Below, piece by piece: positions 23,938-32,058 of a DNA stretch of 64,000 nucleotides. The stretch comes from JAVVHH01 sp965199585 (GTDB taxonomy: Bacteria; Pseudomonadota; Alphaproteobacteria; Acetobacterales; Acetobacteraceae), in NCBI GenBank assembly GCA_965199585.1, contig CBDASI010000001.1, positions 1-64,000 of the forward strand. Reading direction: 5' to 3'. A program made the translations under genes and the position numbers. The first letter of the stretch is position 1. Every line of letters begins with the position of its first letter. The notes below the pieces were generated by a model. That model was not told where the DNA came from. It did no database searches and worked only from the letters and a program-made list of their open reading frames with translations.

Positions 23938-25617
23938 CTATCGGGGAACCGAGGCCGCGGCCCTTTGCCGGGCCATCGTCTTGCGCATGGGGGGTGACAC
24001 GACGCGGTCCGAGACCGGGAAGTCCCAGACCGTGGTCCGGCCGTCGCGCGCGTGGGCCTCCAGCAAGGCCGGGATCCGGTCGAGGTCGCCGACGACTTCG
24101 CCGTTCAATCCGAAGCCGCGCGCGATCGCCCCGAAATCGCCAAGTCCGAACGTGGCGCCGCCGTCACTCAGGCCGTCGGCCCTGAGCTTATGGATCTCGG
24201 AACCGAACGCGCCGTCGTTGAGCACGCAGACCAGGATCTGCAGCCCGTGCCGGCGCAGCGTCTCGAGCTCCTGGATGTGCATCAGCACACCGCCATCGCC
24301 GTCGATCAGCACGACGGGCCGGCCGGGCCGGGCCGCGGCGAGACCCGCGGCGTAGCTCAGCCCGTTGCCGATCGCGCCGAACTCGCGGATGGCCAGGAAG
24401 TGCTCGGCCGAGCGTCCGCGCATCTGGGCCGAGAAGAAGGAGCAATGGCCGGACGCGTTGACGATCTCCCAGTCCTTCGGGATCGCCGCGTCCAGCGCCG
24501 CCATCACCGAGCGCGGATCGTGCCGGCCGGCCTCGATCGCGTAGTCGACGGTGTCGGCGGGACCCGCCATCTGCGCGGCAAGATCGTCCGTGCGCCAGCC
24601 CGGTGTCGCGCGAGGGCCCGGCGCCAGCGCCGTGAGCAACGCCTGCACGCCCTCCCGCGCGTCGCACCGCAAGACGTGGTCGGCGCCTTTGCGCCCGTGC
24701 GGCAGACCGTTCGGCGCGGTGTCGATCTGCAGGACGGTCGCGGCCGGGAACAGGGAGCCGCCATCGACGGTATAGCTGGTCAGGCTCGCCCCCACCGCGA
24801 TGACCAGGTCGGCCTGCGCGAACCGTTCCCGCGCGACCCGGTGCGAGAACCCGCCGGCGATGCCGAGCGAATACGGGTGGTGATCGAACAGGCCGCGCAC
24901 CGGCAGCGTCGAGGCCAGCAGCGCGCCTGTCCGGTCCGCCAGCTCCTCGCAACCGTGCCGCGCGCCCGCCTCCAGCACGCCGCGGCCGCCGATGATGACG
25001 ATGCGCTCGGACGCCTCGATGAGAGCAGCCGCCTTCGCGACCCAGGCCGGGTGTGCCGCCATCGGCCCGGTCTCGGGGATGAACGATGTCGATGGCAGGT
25101 ATTTGCCGTCGGCCTCGATCGACTGCTGCTGCAGATCGAGGGGAACACCGATCACGACCGGCTGGCGACGCGTGCGCGCGATGAAGAAGGCGTTGCGCAC
25201 CTGGTTCAGCATCTGAACCGGACTGTGGCTGGCGATGTAATGGGCCCCGCATGCCGCGACCAACGGCGCCTGGTCGATATGCTGGTTGTACCAGGCCGCG
25301 TGCATGGGGGTCTCGCCCGCGAACACCACCAACGGAATGTGGGCCTGCGCGGCGGTGGCCAGCGCCGTCATGATCTGCGTCAGGCCGGGTCCACAGGTGA
25401 CGGAGGCGAGACCGACCGTGCCGCTGGCGGCGGCATAGGCGGTGGCCATGGCGCAGGCACAGTGCTCGTGCCGGACGTGGAACGAGCGAACCCCGTGGTG
25501 GGCGGACATCGCCGCTTCCCAATGCATGTTGCCGTCGCCGGTCAGGACGAACAGCGTGTCGGCGCCTTCGGCGACGAAGGCGTCCGCCAGGGCTTGGTAG
25601 ATCGGGATGGTCGGCAT
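23938..25617 (-). CDS. Thiamine-diphosphate-dependent enzyme, acetolactate-synthase-like
   Basis: A 559-residue enzyme with the three ThDP domains. Domain 1 has the activating glutamate in VRHEHCACAMATAYA, followed by SVTCGPGLTQIMTALATA. A central domain holds RIVIIGGRGVLEAGA. The C-terminal domain has the ThDP-Mg motif GDGGVLMHIQELETLRRHG ending in NDGAFG. It probably decarboxylates or carboligates a 2-keto acid, possibly linked to the LigJ-like step; true acetolactate synthase is unlikely without a small subunit. The start at 25617 is where homology begins; the frame stays open upstream through the 14-bp repeats by chance. It heads a five-gene minus-strand operon. Confidence 0.86.
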   Translation of the reverse strand: MPTIPIYQALADAFVAEGADTLFVLTGDGNMHWEAAMSAHHGVRSFHVRHEHCACAMATAYAAASGTVGLASVTCGPGLTQIMTALATAAQAHIPLVVFAGETPMHAAWYNQHIDQAPLVAACGAHYIASHSPVQMLNQVRNAFFIARTRRQPVVIGVPLDLQQQSIEADGKYLPSTSFIPETGPMAAHPAWVAKAAALIEASERIVIIGGRGVLEAGARHGCEELADRTGALLASTLPVRGLFDHHPYSLGIAGGFSHRVARERFAQADLVIAVGASLTSYTVDGGSLFPAATVLQIDTAPNGLPHGRKGADHVLRCDAREGVQALLTALAPGPRATPGWRTDDLAAQMAGPADTVDYAIEAGRHDPRSVMAALDAAIPKDWEIVNASGHCSFFSAQMRGRSAEHFLAIREFGAIGNGLSYAAGLAAARPGRPVVLIDGDGGVLMHIQELETLRRHGLQILVCVLNDGAFGSEIHKLRADGLSDGGATFGLGDFGAIARGFGLNGEVVGDLDRIPALLEAHARDGRTTVWDFPVSDRVVSPPMRKTMARQRAAASVPR

Positions 25618-25666
25618 GACGAGGCTCCGTTGGCGTCCGGCGATCGGCAGGGTGACCTGCTTGGCG

Positions 25667-25750
25667 GCGATCGGCCAGTCCCGACCGGCCAGTCCCGACC
25701 CGCCAGTCCCGACCCGCCAGTCCCGACCCGCCAGTCCCGACCCGCCAGTC
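25667..25750. repeat. 14-bp tandem repeat array in a divergent promoter region
   Basis: Six head-to-tail 14-base units. The last four are identical (CCGACCCGCCAGTC, 25695-25750), the unit at 25681-25694 differs by one base, and the first (25667-25680) is degenerate. The array fills part of the 202-base gap between the ThDP-enzyme gene (-) and the binding-protein gene (+). Because 14 is not a multiple of 3 and no product makes sense, it is non-coding. Confidence 0.85.
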
Positions 25751-25819
25751 CCGGCGCTTCCCTTCAGCGGAGAGCTGTGGCACCGGTGGCGCCAGCCGCG
25801 CCAGACGGTAGGAGGAAGC

Positions 25820-27412
25820 ATGACGATCCAACGACGTCACCTGTTGCAGGGGGCCGCCTCGAGCCTTGCCGTGCTCGCCGCCCCGAACGTCTCGCGCAGC
25901 CAGGGGCGCAACGTCTTGCGCTTCGTGCCCTATGTCGACCTCGCGATCCTCGATCCCATGATCAACACGGCGTCGCAGACCCGCACGCACGGCTACCTGG
26001 TGTTCGACACGCTCTACGCGCAGGACGCCGAGTATCGGGCGCAGCCGGAAATGGTCGCCGGGCACGAGATCGAGAACGACCACACGATCTGGCGCCTCAC
26101 CCTGCGCGACGGGCTGCGCTTTCACGACGACACGCCGGTGCTTGCCCGCGACGTCGTCGCCAGCCTCAAGCGCTGGGGCGCCGCCGACCCGGCCGGACGC
26201 GCCTTGTTCTCCGTGGTGGACGAGGTCGCGGCCTCGTCGGACAAGATCGTCACCTTCCGCATGAAGCGGCCCTACCGCCTGCTGCCGGAGGTTCTGGGCA
26301 AGATCGCGCCGAGCATGCCGTGCATCATGCCGGAACGGCTGGCCAACACGCCCGCGACGAAGGCGATCACGGAGATGGTCGGCAGCGGCCCGTTCCGCTT
26401 CGTGGCCGACGAGCGCGTGGCCGGTGCCCGCGTCGTCTACGAGCGGTTCGCCAGCTACGTGCCCCGACCCGGCGGAGCGGCGCCGGGACTGACCAGCGGA
26501 CCCAAGGTCGTCCATGTGGACCGGGTCGAGTGGATCACCATGCCGGAAGCCGGCACCGCCGCATCGGCCCTGCAGGCGGGCGAGATCGACTGGTGGGAGG
26601 TGCCGCCGCCCGACCTGCTGCCGCTGCTGCGCAAGGACCGCAATCTGGTGACGGAGGTGAAGGACAAGACCGGCGTGCTGCCGATCCTCCGCTTCAACTC
26701 GCTGCAGAAGCCGTTCGACAATCCGGCGATCCGCCGGGCGGCCTTGCTCGCGGCCCAGCAGCAGACGTTCATGGAAGCGTTCAGCAGCGATCGGTCGCAA
26801 TGGCGCGACCGCGTCGGGCTGTTCACGCCCGGCACGCCGATGGCGACGGAGGCGGGCATGGACCGCTTGCCGGCCCGACCGGATCTCGAGGCGGCGAAGC
26901 GAGCCGTTGCCGCCTCCGGCTACGGCGGCGAGCGGGTGGTGGTCATGCAGCCCACCGACCACCCGGTGAACAACGTCATGTCCCAGGTCGGGGCCGACCT
27001 GCTCAAGCAGATCGGCCTCAACGTCGATCTGCAGGCGATGGACGCCGGCACCATGTTCCAGCGCCGGGCCAACCGCGAGGGCGTCGACAAGGGCGGCTGG
27101 AGCGTGTTCCCGTCCATGGTCGGCGGCGCCGACTGCCTCAACCCGGCGGTGTCGTTCCTCACCCGCGGCAACGGCGCCGACGCCTGGTATGGCTGGCCCA
27201 CTATCCCCGCGCTGGAAACCGACCGGGCCGCCTGGTTCGACGCCCCCGATCTCGCCTCGCAACGCGCGCTGTGCGGTCAGATGCAGGTCGCGGTGCTGGA
27301 CGCCGCGCCGCACATCCAACTCGGCCAGATCCTGCAGCCGACCTGCTACCGCACGACCGTGACGGGCGTGCTGGAGGGGATCCCCAAGTTCTGGAACGTG
27401 AAGAAAGCCTAG
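25820..27412 (+). CDS. Orphan ABC binding protein, family 5 (DppA/OppA-like)
   Basis: Periplasmic binding protein of 530 residues. It has a Tat signal (MTIQRRHLLQGAASS, cleavage near residue 30) and the family-5 architecture: LDPMINTASQTRTHGYLVFD, RLTLRDGLRFHDDTPVLARD and PFDNPAIRRAALLA in the ligand lobes. Such proteins bind peptides, nickel, opines or glycosides. The Shine-Dalgarno GGAGGAAG is six bases upstream of ATG 25820. No permease or ATPase follows; instead it converges with the enolase-superfamily gene, whose stop codon shares a CTAG with its own. It is divergent from the ThDP operon across the 14-bp repeats. Confidence 0.88.
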   Translation: MTIQRRHLLQGAASSLAVLAAPNVSRSQGRNVLRFVPYVDLAILDPMINTASQTRTHGYLVFDTLYAQDAEYRAQPEMVAGHEIENDHTIWRLTLRDGLRFHDDTPVLARDVVASLKRWGAADPAGRALFSVVDEVAASSDKIVTFRMKRPYRLLPEVLGKIAPSMPCIMPERLANTPATKAITEMVGSGPFRFVADERVAGARVVYERFASYVPRPGGAAPGLTSGPKVVHVDRVEWITMPEAGTAASALQAGEIDWWEVPPPDLLPLLRKDRNLVTEVKDKTGVLPILRFNSLQKPFDNPAIRRAALLAAQQQTFMEAFSSDRSQWRDRVGLFTPGTPMATEAGMDRLPARPDLEAAKRAVAASGYGGERVVVMQPTDHPVNNVMSQVGADLLKQIGLNVDLQAMDAGTMFQRRANREGVDKGGWSVFPSMVGGADCLNPAVSFLTRGNGADAWYGWPTIPALETDRAAWFDAPDLASQRALCGQMQVAVLDAAPHIQLGQILQPTCYRTTVTGVLEGIPKFWNVKKA

Positions 27413-28557
27413 GGGAGCTCCTCGCACCAGCTTGCGGTCAGCCACGGTTCCAGCCGTGCCGGGTCGAGCTCGAAGCCCAGGCCGGGTCCGTCCGGCACCG
27501 CGAGGGAACCGTCCGGCTGCGGCCGTATCGGGCCCAGCACCGCCAGCAGCGGGTTATGGGTCACGTCGACCTCCATGTAGGGGAACGGCGCGGGTCCGCC
27601 GCCGCGCCTGGCCGGCAGTACCGCGGCCATGTGAAGGGCGGCATGGTGGTTCACCACGGTCCCGAACACATGCGGCATGACCGGCACGCCGAACGCGTCC
27701 GCCAGGGCCGCCACTCGGGCCATGCCGGTGAAGCCGCCGCAGACGCCGAGGTCGGGCTGCGCGATCGAGAACGTCCCGGCGCACAGGAACTCGCGATACG
27801 CCGCCAGGCTGCCGAGCGCCTCGCCGCCCGAGATGGCGACGTCCACGGCGGCCGACACCGCCTGGTAGCCGGTGATGTCGTCCGGCGGCACCGGCTCTTC
27901 GATCCAGAGCAATTCGGCCGCTTCCATGCGCTTGGCGGCTTCGATGGCGGCGCGAGCGGTGTAACCCTGGTTGATGTCCACCATCAGCGCGACGTCCGGC
28001 CCGGCCTGTCGCCGCATGGCCGAGAAGGCCGCACCGTCGCCGCGCGGGCTGGCTCCCCCTCGTGGCTTGAGCGCCCGATACCCCTGGCGTAGCAGGGCCT
28101 CGGTTTCCTCCGGCATGGCTTCGTACGGGTCGGGCCGAACCTTGAGGAACGGCCCGCTCCCGTACGTGAACACTTCCGTTCGCAACGCTCCACCCAGCAA
28201 CGCGGACACGGGAAGCCCTCGCTCGCGCGCCGCGGCGTCATGCAGCGCCATGTCGATGGCCGAGATCGCCATCATCGCCACACCGCGCCGGTCGTAGCCC
28301 AAGGTCGCGGTCATGCGGCTGAACAGCGCTCCGGTCTTCGCCGGGTCCTGCCCGAGCACGATCGGCGCCAGTCGAGCGCGGACGTAGGCGGCCGTCGCGT
28401 GGACCGACGCGACCGATTCGCCCCAACCCACGACACCGGTGTCCGTGGTCAGGCGAAGCAGCAGCGCCTCCCGCCGACGGAACACCACGATCGAGTTGGC
28501 CATCGGCTCCGGGAGCGAATACGCCAGCAGGAACGCCTCGACCCGCACGATCCTCAA
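27409..28557 (-). CDS. Enolase-superfamily enzyme, mandelate racemase/muconate lactonising type
   Basis: A 382-residue enzyme with the N-terminal capping domain (RIVRVEAFLLAYSLPEPMAN) and a TIM-barrel. Visible are a KPRGG lysine strand (LKPRGG), the metal ligands Asp in MVDINQGYT, Glu in WIEEPVPPDD and Glu in ISGGEALGS, and a catalytic His in VMPHVFGTVVNHH. The substrate is probably an acid sugar or other alpha-carboxylate. The start is taken as TTG at 28557, overlapping the upstream permease stop (TTGA); a GTG at 28548 is possible. Co-transcription with an ACS-type permease suggests that permease imports its substrate. Confidence 0.82.
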   Translation of the reverse strand: MRIVRVEAFLLAYSLPEPMANSIVVFRRREALLLRLTTDTGVVGWGESVASVHATAAYVRARLAPIVLGQDPAKTGALFSRMTATLGYDRRGVAMMAISAIDMALHDAAARERGLPVSALLGGALRTEVFTYGSGPFLKVRPDPYEAMPEETEALLRQGYRALKPRGGASPRGDGAAFSAMRRQAGPDVALMVDINQGYTARAAIEAAKRMEAAELLWIEEPVPPDDITGYQAVSAAVDVAISGGEALGSLAAYREFLCAGTFSIAQPDLGVCGGFTGMARVAALADAFGVPVMPHVFGTVVNHHAALHMAAVLPARRGGGPAPFPYMEVDVTHNPLLAVLGPIRPQPDGSLAVPDGPGLGFELDPARLEPWLTASWCEELP

Positions 28558-29990
28558 AGCGCCGTCTCCGTGGAACGAGGGTGACCCAATATCGCCGACA
28601 TCCGCCGTCCAAGCAGGATGGCGACGATCGCCGCGCCTGTCAGGACAAGGGCAAGGAACAGCAGCGCACCGGCGAACGACCCGGTCTCGTCGCGCACCCA
28701 CCCGATCACATAGGGTCCGGCAAACCCACCCGTGCTGCCGACCGAGTTGATCAACGCCAAGCCGGCTGCACTGGCCGTGCCGGTCAGCAGCATCGCGGGA
28801 AGCGCCCATATCGATGGCGAGGCGGCAGCGATACCGGCCGTCCCGACCGTGAGGCCGATGACGCCCCACAGCGGCGACTTCGTCAGTGCCGCCATCACGA
28901 AACCGCACGCCGCCAGCAGGAAGGGTATCACGATGTGCGCCACCCTTGCGCCGGTACGGTCGGCATTCCACCCGGCGAACAGCGTGGCGAATACCGCCAC
29001 GAAAGACGGGATGGCGGCGACGAAACCCACCTGCATCGTCGTCAGGCCAAATTGCTTGATGAGTTGCGGCATCCAGATCGCCGCCCCGGTGGTGCCGATC
29101 ACCAGCCCGAGCGCGATCAGGCACATCGCCCACACCCGGCCGTCAGTCATGGCCTGCCACACGCTGAACCGCTCGACCCGCTCGCGCTCCGCACGCTCTC
29201 GCGACATCAGCCCGGTCAGCACTGCCTTCTCTTCAGCCGATAGGAAACGCGCGTCCTCGGGACGGTTCGGCAGGGCCAGGACCAGGACCACCCCCATGAC
29301 AAGGGCGGGGAGGCCCTCGATCACGAACATCCACTGCCATCCTTTCAAGCCGGCAACGCCGTCCATGGATGTCAGCAGCCATGTCGAGAGCGGCGCGCCG
29401 ACGACGGAGGACAGGGGTGGCGCGATCTGCGTCAGGCCGAAGATGCGGGCGCGGTAGGCGCGGGGGAACCACAAGGTGCAGTAGAACAGCAAGCCGGGAA
29501 AGAAGCCGGCCTCGGCCGCGCCCAGCAGGATGCGGACGGCATAGAAGCTGGACGCGTTCCACACAAAGGCGGTCAGAGCGGAGATGATCCCCCAGGTGAT
29601 CATGATCCGCGCCAGCCACACCCGGGCGCCGACGCGTGCCAGCAGGAGATTGCTGGGCACCTCACAAACCACGTAGCCCAGGAAGAACAAACCGGCGCCT
29701 GCACCGAATGCCGTGGCGCTCAGCTTCAGGTCGGCGTTCATCGTCAGCGCGGCGAAGCCGATATTCACGCGACCGAGAAACGCGGCGAAGTAACATAACA
29801 TGAGGATCGGAATGAGGCGGCGCCGGGCCTTGTTCAGCACGGCCGTCTCACTTGCTGACAATGCGCTCGAACTGCTCAAGGCGAGCTCTCTGGAGAACAG
29901 ATCGTCCGGGTTCTGCCGGTGAGTCCCATATCCGCGTCTGCCTTCTTCGAGCGCTTGACTGCAGTATGATAGCTCGTTTCCGGCACGCAT
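28554..29990 (-). CDS. MFS permease, anion:cation symporter (ACS) family
   Basis: A 12-helix symporter of the family that takes up tartrate, glucarate, phthalate and similar organic anions. RRRLIPILMLCYFAAFLGRVNIGFAAL is helix 1, seen as RLIPILMLCYFAAFLGRVN; the usual D of the family's D-R-x-N is G here (GRVN). SFYAVRILLGAAEAGFFPGL is the conserved helix-4 block. The start is uncertain: ATG at 29990 gives 478 residues, while TTG at 29879 would place helix 1 at the family's usual distance. It overlaps the dehydratase-like gene by 4 bases, so the two are translationally coupled. Confidence 0.85.
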   Translation of the reverse strand: MRAGNELSYCSQALEEGRRGYGTHRQNPDDLFSRELALSSSSALSASETAVLNKARRRLIPILMLCYFAAFLGRVNIGFAALTMNADLKLSATAFGAGAGLFFLGYVVCEVPSNLLLARVGARVWLARIMITWGIISALTAFVWNASSFYAVRILLGAAEAGFFPGLLFYCTLWFPRAYRARIFGLTQIAPPLSSVVGAPLSTWLLTSMDGVAGLKGWQWMFVIEGLPALVMGVVLVLALPNRPEDARFLSAEEKAVLTGLMSRERAERERVERFSVWQAMTDGRVWAMCLIALGLVIGTTGAAIWMPQLIKQFGLTTMQVGFVAAIPSFVAVFATLFAGWNADRTGARVAHIVIPFLLAACGFVMAALTKSPLWGVIGLTVGTAGIAAASPSIWALPAMLLTGTASAAGLALINSVGSTGGFAGPYVIGWVRDETGSFAGALLFLALVLTGAAIVAILLGRRMSAILGHPRSTETAL

Positions 29991-30114
29991 AGGCCAGTCG
30001 GACGGCTCTGACGTTTCGGCGGCAGAGGACTGCTTGGCAGGGGCTTCCTCCAACGGACGAATGCGGCGGAACAGCATCGTTCGCCGTCCGCCGCATCAGA
30101 GCCTGCCGAGCCGC

Positions 30115-30240
30115 TCAGAACTGCGACAAGCCGCCGTCGATGACGAGTTCCGTTCCGGTCACGTCGGCGCTGTCGCCGCTTGCGAGGAACAGAGCGGCCC
30201 GGGCGACCTCGTCGGCCTCGCCGAAGCGTTGCGGCGTCAC
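30115..30240 (-). pseudogene. 3' stump of a short-chain dehydrogenase gene
   Basis: Reading minus from 30240 to the TGA at 30115 gives a typical SDR C-terminus: VTPQRFGEADEVARAALFLA, then SGDSADVTGTELVIDGGLSQF. The Rossmann and catalytic parts are absent. Homology stops just before the stop codon (30269) of the neighbouring F420-reductase-like gene, so a deletion or recombination joined the two. No start codon or ribosome site supports expression of the stump. Confidence 0.8.
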
Positions 30241-30268
30241 TCGTCCCTCGCCCCCCTCGGGAAACGGT

Positions 30269-30919
30269 CTAACCCGCGGCGGGGCGAGCCGTCATGTCAG
30301 CGAACACCAGCGCCTGGCGCCAACCCGCTGGACTCGTCTTCATGGCCTGGCGGAACGCGTCGGCCATGGTCTCGGCGAGCCACGCCGCTTCCAGCCCGCC
30401 GAGATCGACTGCGCCCAATCCAGCGTCCGCCGCCAGCGTGGCAGCGACCGACTTTGCCGCGGCGTCGTCCCCGGCGAGGAACGCCTGGGCTCCGGACGCG
30501 CGCAGCCGCTCGGGGTCCTCCCTCAGGATCCGCATCACCACGGTGTTGAACGCTTTCACCACGCGCGCGCCCGGCGCGGCCGCCTGGAGCTGCTCGGCAA
30601 GACTCGGCGCCGTGGGGCGTGCTGAAGCGTAGTTGCCGGACGGTCCGGGCTCTCGATTGTTCGGATCGAGCAGGATCTTGCCGGCGAGCCCGCCCGGGTC
30701 GGCGGGCATGACCCCGCGCGCCGTCCACAGCACGACATCGCCGAAGGCCGCCGCGCCTTCCTGCGTCGTCGCGCGCGCACCGGCAAGGCCGGCGGCGGCC
30801 CGGGTCGCCCGCGCGGCGTCGCGCGAGCCGAACGCGACCTCGTGGCCCGCCCGCGCCCAAACGGCCCCCAAGGTCTCTCCGACCGACCCGACACCCACGA
30901 TGCCAATGCGCATGGTCAT
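30269..30919 (-). CDS. NADP oxidoreductase, F420-reductase-like (NpdG fold)
   Basis: A 216-residue single-Rossmann protein. It has the dinucleotide motif GIVGVGSVGETLGAVWARAGH with the arginine-containing GSRDAA loop preferring NADP(H), then ILLDPNNREPG and the central VVKAFNTV that typify the NpdG/pyrroline-5-carboxylate-reductase-like family. Most proteobacterial members do not use F420, and the substrate is unknown. The start is ATG at 30919 or 30913 (MRIG). It is divergent from the LysR gene 98 bases away, the classic regulator-target layout, so the LysR protein probably controls it. Confidence 0.83.
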   Translation of the reverse strand: MTMRIGIVGVGSVGETLGAVWARAGHEVAFGSRDAARATRAAAGLAGARATTQEGAAAFGDVVLWTARGVMPADPGGLAGKILLDPNNREPGPSGNYASARPTAPSLAEQLQAAAPGARVVKAFNTVVMRILREDPERLRASGAQAFLAGDDAAAKSVAATLAADAGLGAVDLGGLEAAWLAETMADAFRQAMKTSPAGWRQALVFADMTARPAAG

Positions 30920-31017
30920 TCTCCGTTTCCAACGCCGTTGCAGGTGAGGACGCGGGATTCGGGACGACAGGACAGTCGGTGTTGCGACTGAAGCAACGCG
31001 GTGTATCGAATGGGACC

Positions 31018-31914
31018 GTGGACACCCTGCGCGCTGCCGTCGTCATTCTCCGCGTGGCCGAAGCTGGCTCCTTTGCCGGAGCCGCGAGGCTGCTCGGCGT
31101 GACATCGGCCGCTGTCGCCCGCCTGGTGGGCCGCTTCGAGACCGCGCACGGGGCGCGCCTGTTCCGTCGCTCGACCCGCTCACTCTCCCTGACGCCCGAC
31201 GGCGAGCGCTTCCTCGCCGAAGTACGGGGCCCCGCCCTCGCGCTTGCAGCAGCCGCCAACCGTTTGGGCGCGCCCGTCGGGATCGCGGGAACCGTGCGCG
31301 TGACCGCCGCCGCTTCGCTGGCTCCGACGCTGCTGGCGGCGGTGGCCCAACTGCTCGAACGTCATCCGGCGCTGCGCGTGGAGCTTGCGCTCGACGACCA
31401 CTTCGCCGATCTCGGCGGCGGGCGTTGGGACGTGGCGATACGGATCGCACCCCGGATCGCCGATGCCAGCGTTCTCGCCCGGCGGCTGGCACCGCTGCCG
31501 CTCCTCACCCTCGCCGCCCCCGCCTACCTCGCCAAGCACGGTGTGCCGACGACGCCCGATGATCTCGCGACGCACCGTCTCATCGGCGTGCGCCTTCCAG
31601 CGACGGGACGCATCATGCCCTGGCTGTTCCACGCGCCGGGCGGCACCCGTCGCTTGCAACCGGATTTCGCGCTCGTCGTGGATGGCTCGGATGCGATGCG
31701 CACGGCAACCGTGCTCGGCAGCGGCATATCGCAGGCTGGCGCCGAGGGAACGGCGACGCTGCTCGCCTCGAACGATCTGGTGACGGTGCTCGACGCCCAC
31801 GCGCCGCCACCTTGGACCGTGTGGATGCTGCGAGCTCCCGGTCCTGCGGGATCGGCGCTCGCTACCGTCATGGACGCTCTCGTTGCAGCCTTTCGGCCGA
31901 GAAAGGCGCCATAG
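31018..31914 (+). CDS. LysR-family transcriptional regulator
   Basis: A 298-residue regulator with an N-terminal winged helix-turn-helix (EAGSFAGAARLLGVTSAAVARL, followed by FETAHGARLFRRSTRSLSLT) and a C-terminal effector domain of the CrgA-like branch (LRVELALDDHFADLGGGRWD, DVAIRIAPRIADASV). The start is taken as GTG at 31018 because it gives the usual MDTLRAAVVILRVAEAGSF opening; in-frame GTG 30979 would add 13 residues. It is divergent from the NADP oxidoreductase, which is the likely target; it may also influence the dehydrogenase starting 145 bases downstream. Confidence 0.87.
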   Translation: MDTLRAAVVILRVAEAGSFAGAARLLGVTSAAVARLVGRFETAHGARLFRRSTRSLSLTPDGERFLAEVRGPALALAAAANRLGAPVGIAGTVRVTAAASLAPTLLAAVAQLLERHPALRVELALDDHFADLGGGRWDVAIRIAPRIADASVLARRLAPLPLLTLAAPAYLAKHGVPTTPDDLATHRLIGVRLPATGRIMPWLFHAPGGTRRLQPDFALVVDGSDAMRTATVLGSGISQAGAEGTATLLASNDLVTVLDAHAPPPWTVWMLRAPGPAGSALATVMDALVAAFRPRKAP

Positions 31915-31997
31915 GTCGCGATGGTCGGACGGCCGCTCGAGGGTGACGCGGCTCGGGACACCCGCGTCGGCCGGCGCACCATTTCGATTGTCGTGGC

Positions 31998-32011
31998 AAA
32001 CGGTTCCGTTT
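31998..32011. promoter_or_regulatory. Inverted repeat upstream of the YihU-like dehydrogenase
   Basis: AAACGGTTCCGTTT has 6-base arms around TT, 47 bases before the ATG at 32059. This could be an operator in the promoter region. The binding protein is unknown; the sequence does not match the LacI-type site at 19879. Confidence 0.35.
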
Positions 32012-32058
32012 CTACTGGCGGCGGGCACGCCGTAACGATGCCCGTCGAGGGGAGCGGA

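Noticed and set aside
23938..25617. Acetolactate synthase of branched-chain amino acid synthesis
   Set aside because: No regulatory small subunit or ilv genes are nearby and the operon is catabolic in character.
25667..25750. CRISPR-like repeat array
   Set aside because: Units are 14 bases, directly abutting with no spacers, and no cas genes are near.
24052..28092. Very long open frame (over 1,300 codons) on the plus strand, and a 1,085-codon frame opposite
   Set aside because: They run antisense or out of frame to the clear ThDP enzyme, binding protein and dehydratase-like genes. Products are Arg/Ala/Gly-rich with no motifs, the usual effect of high GC content.
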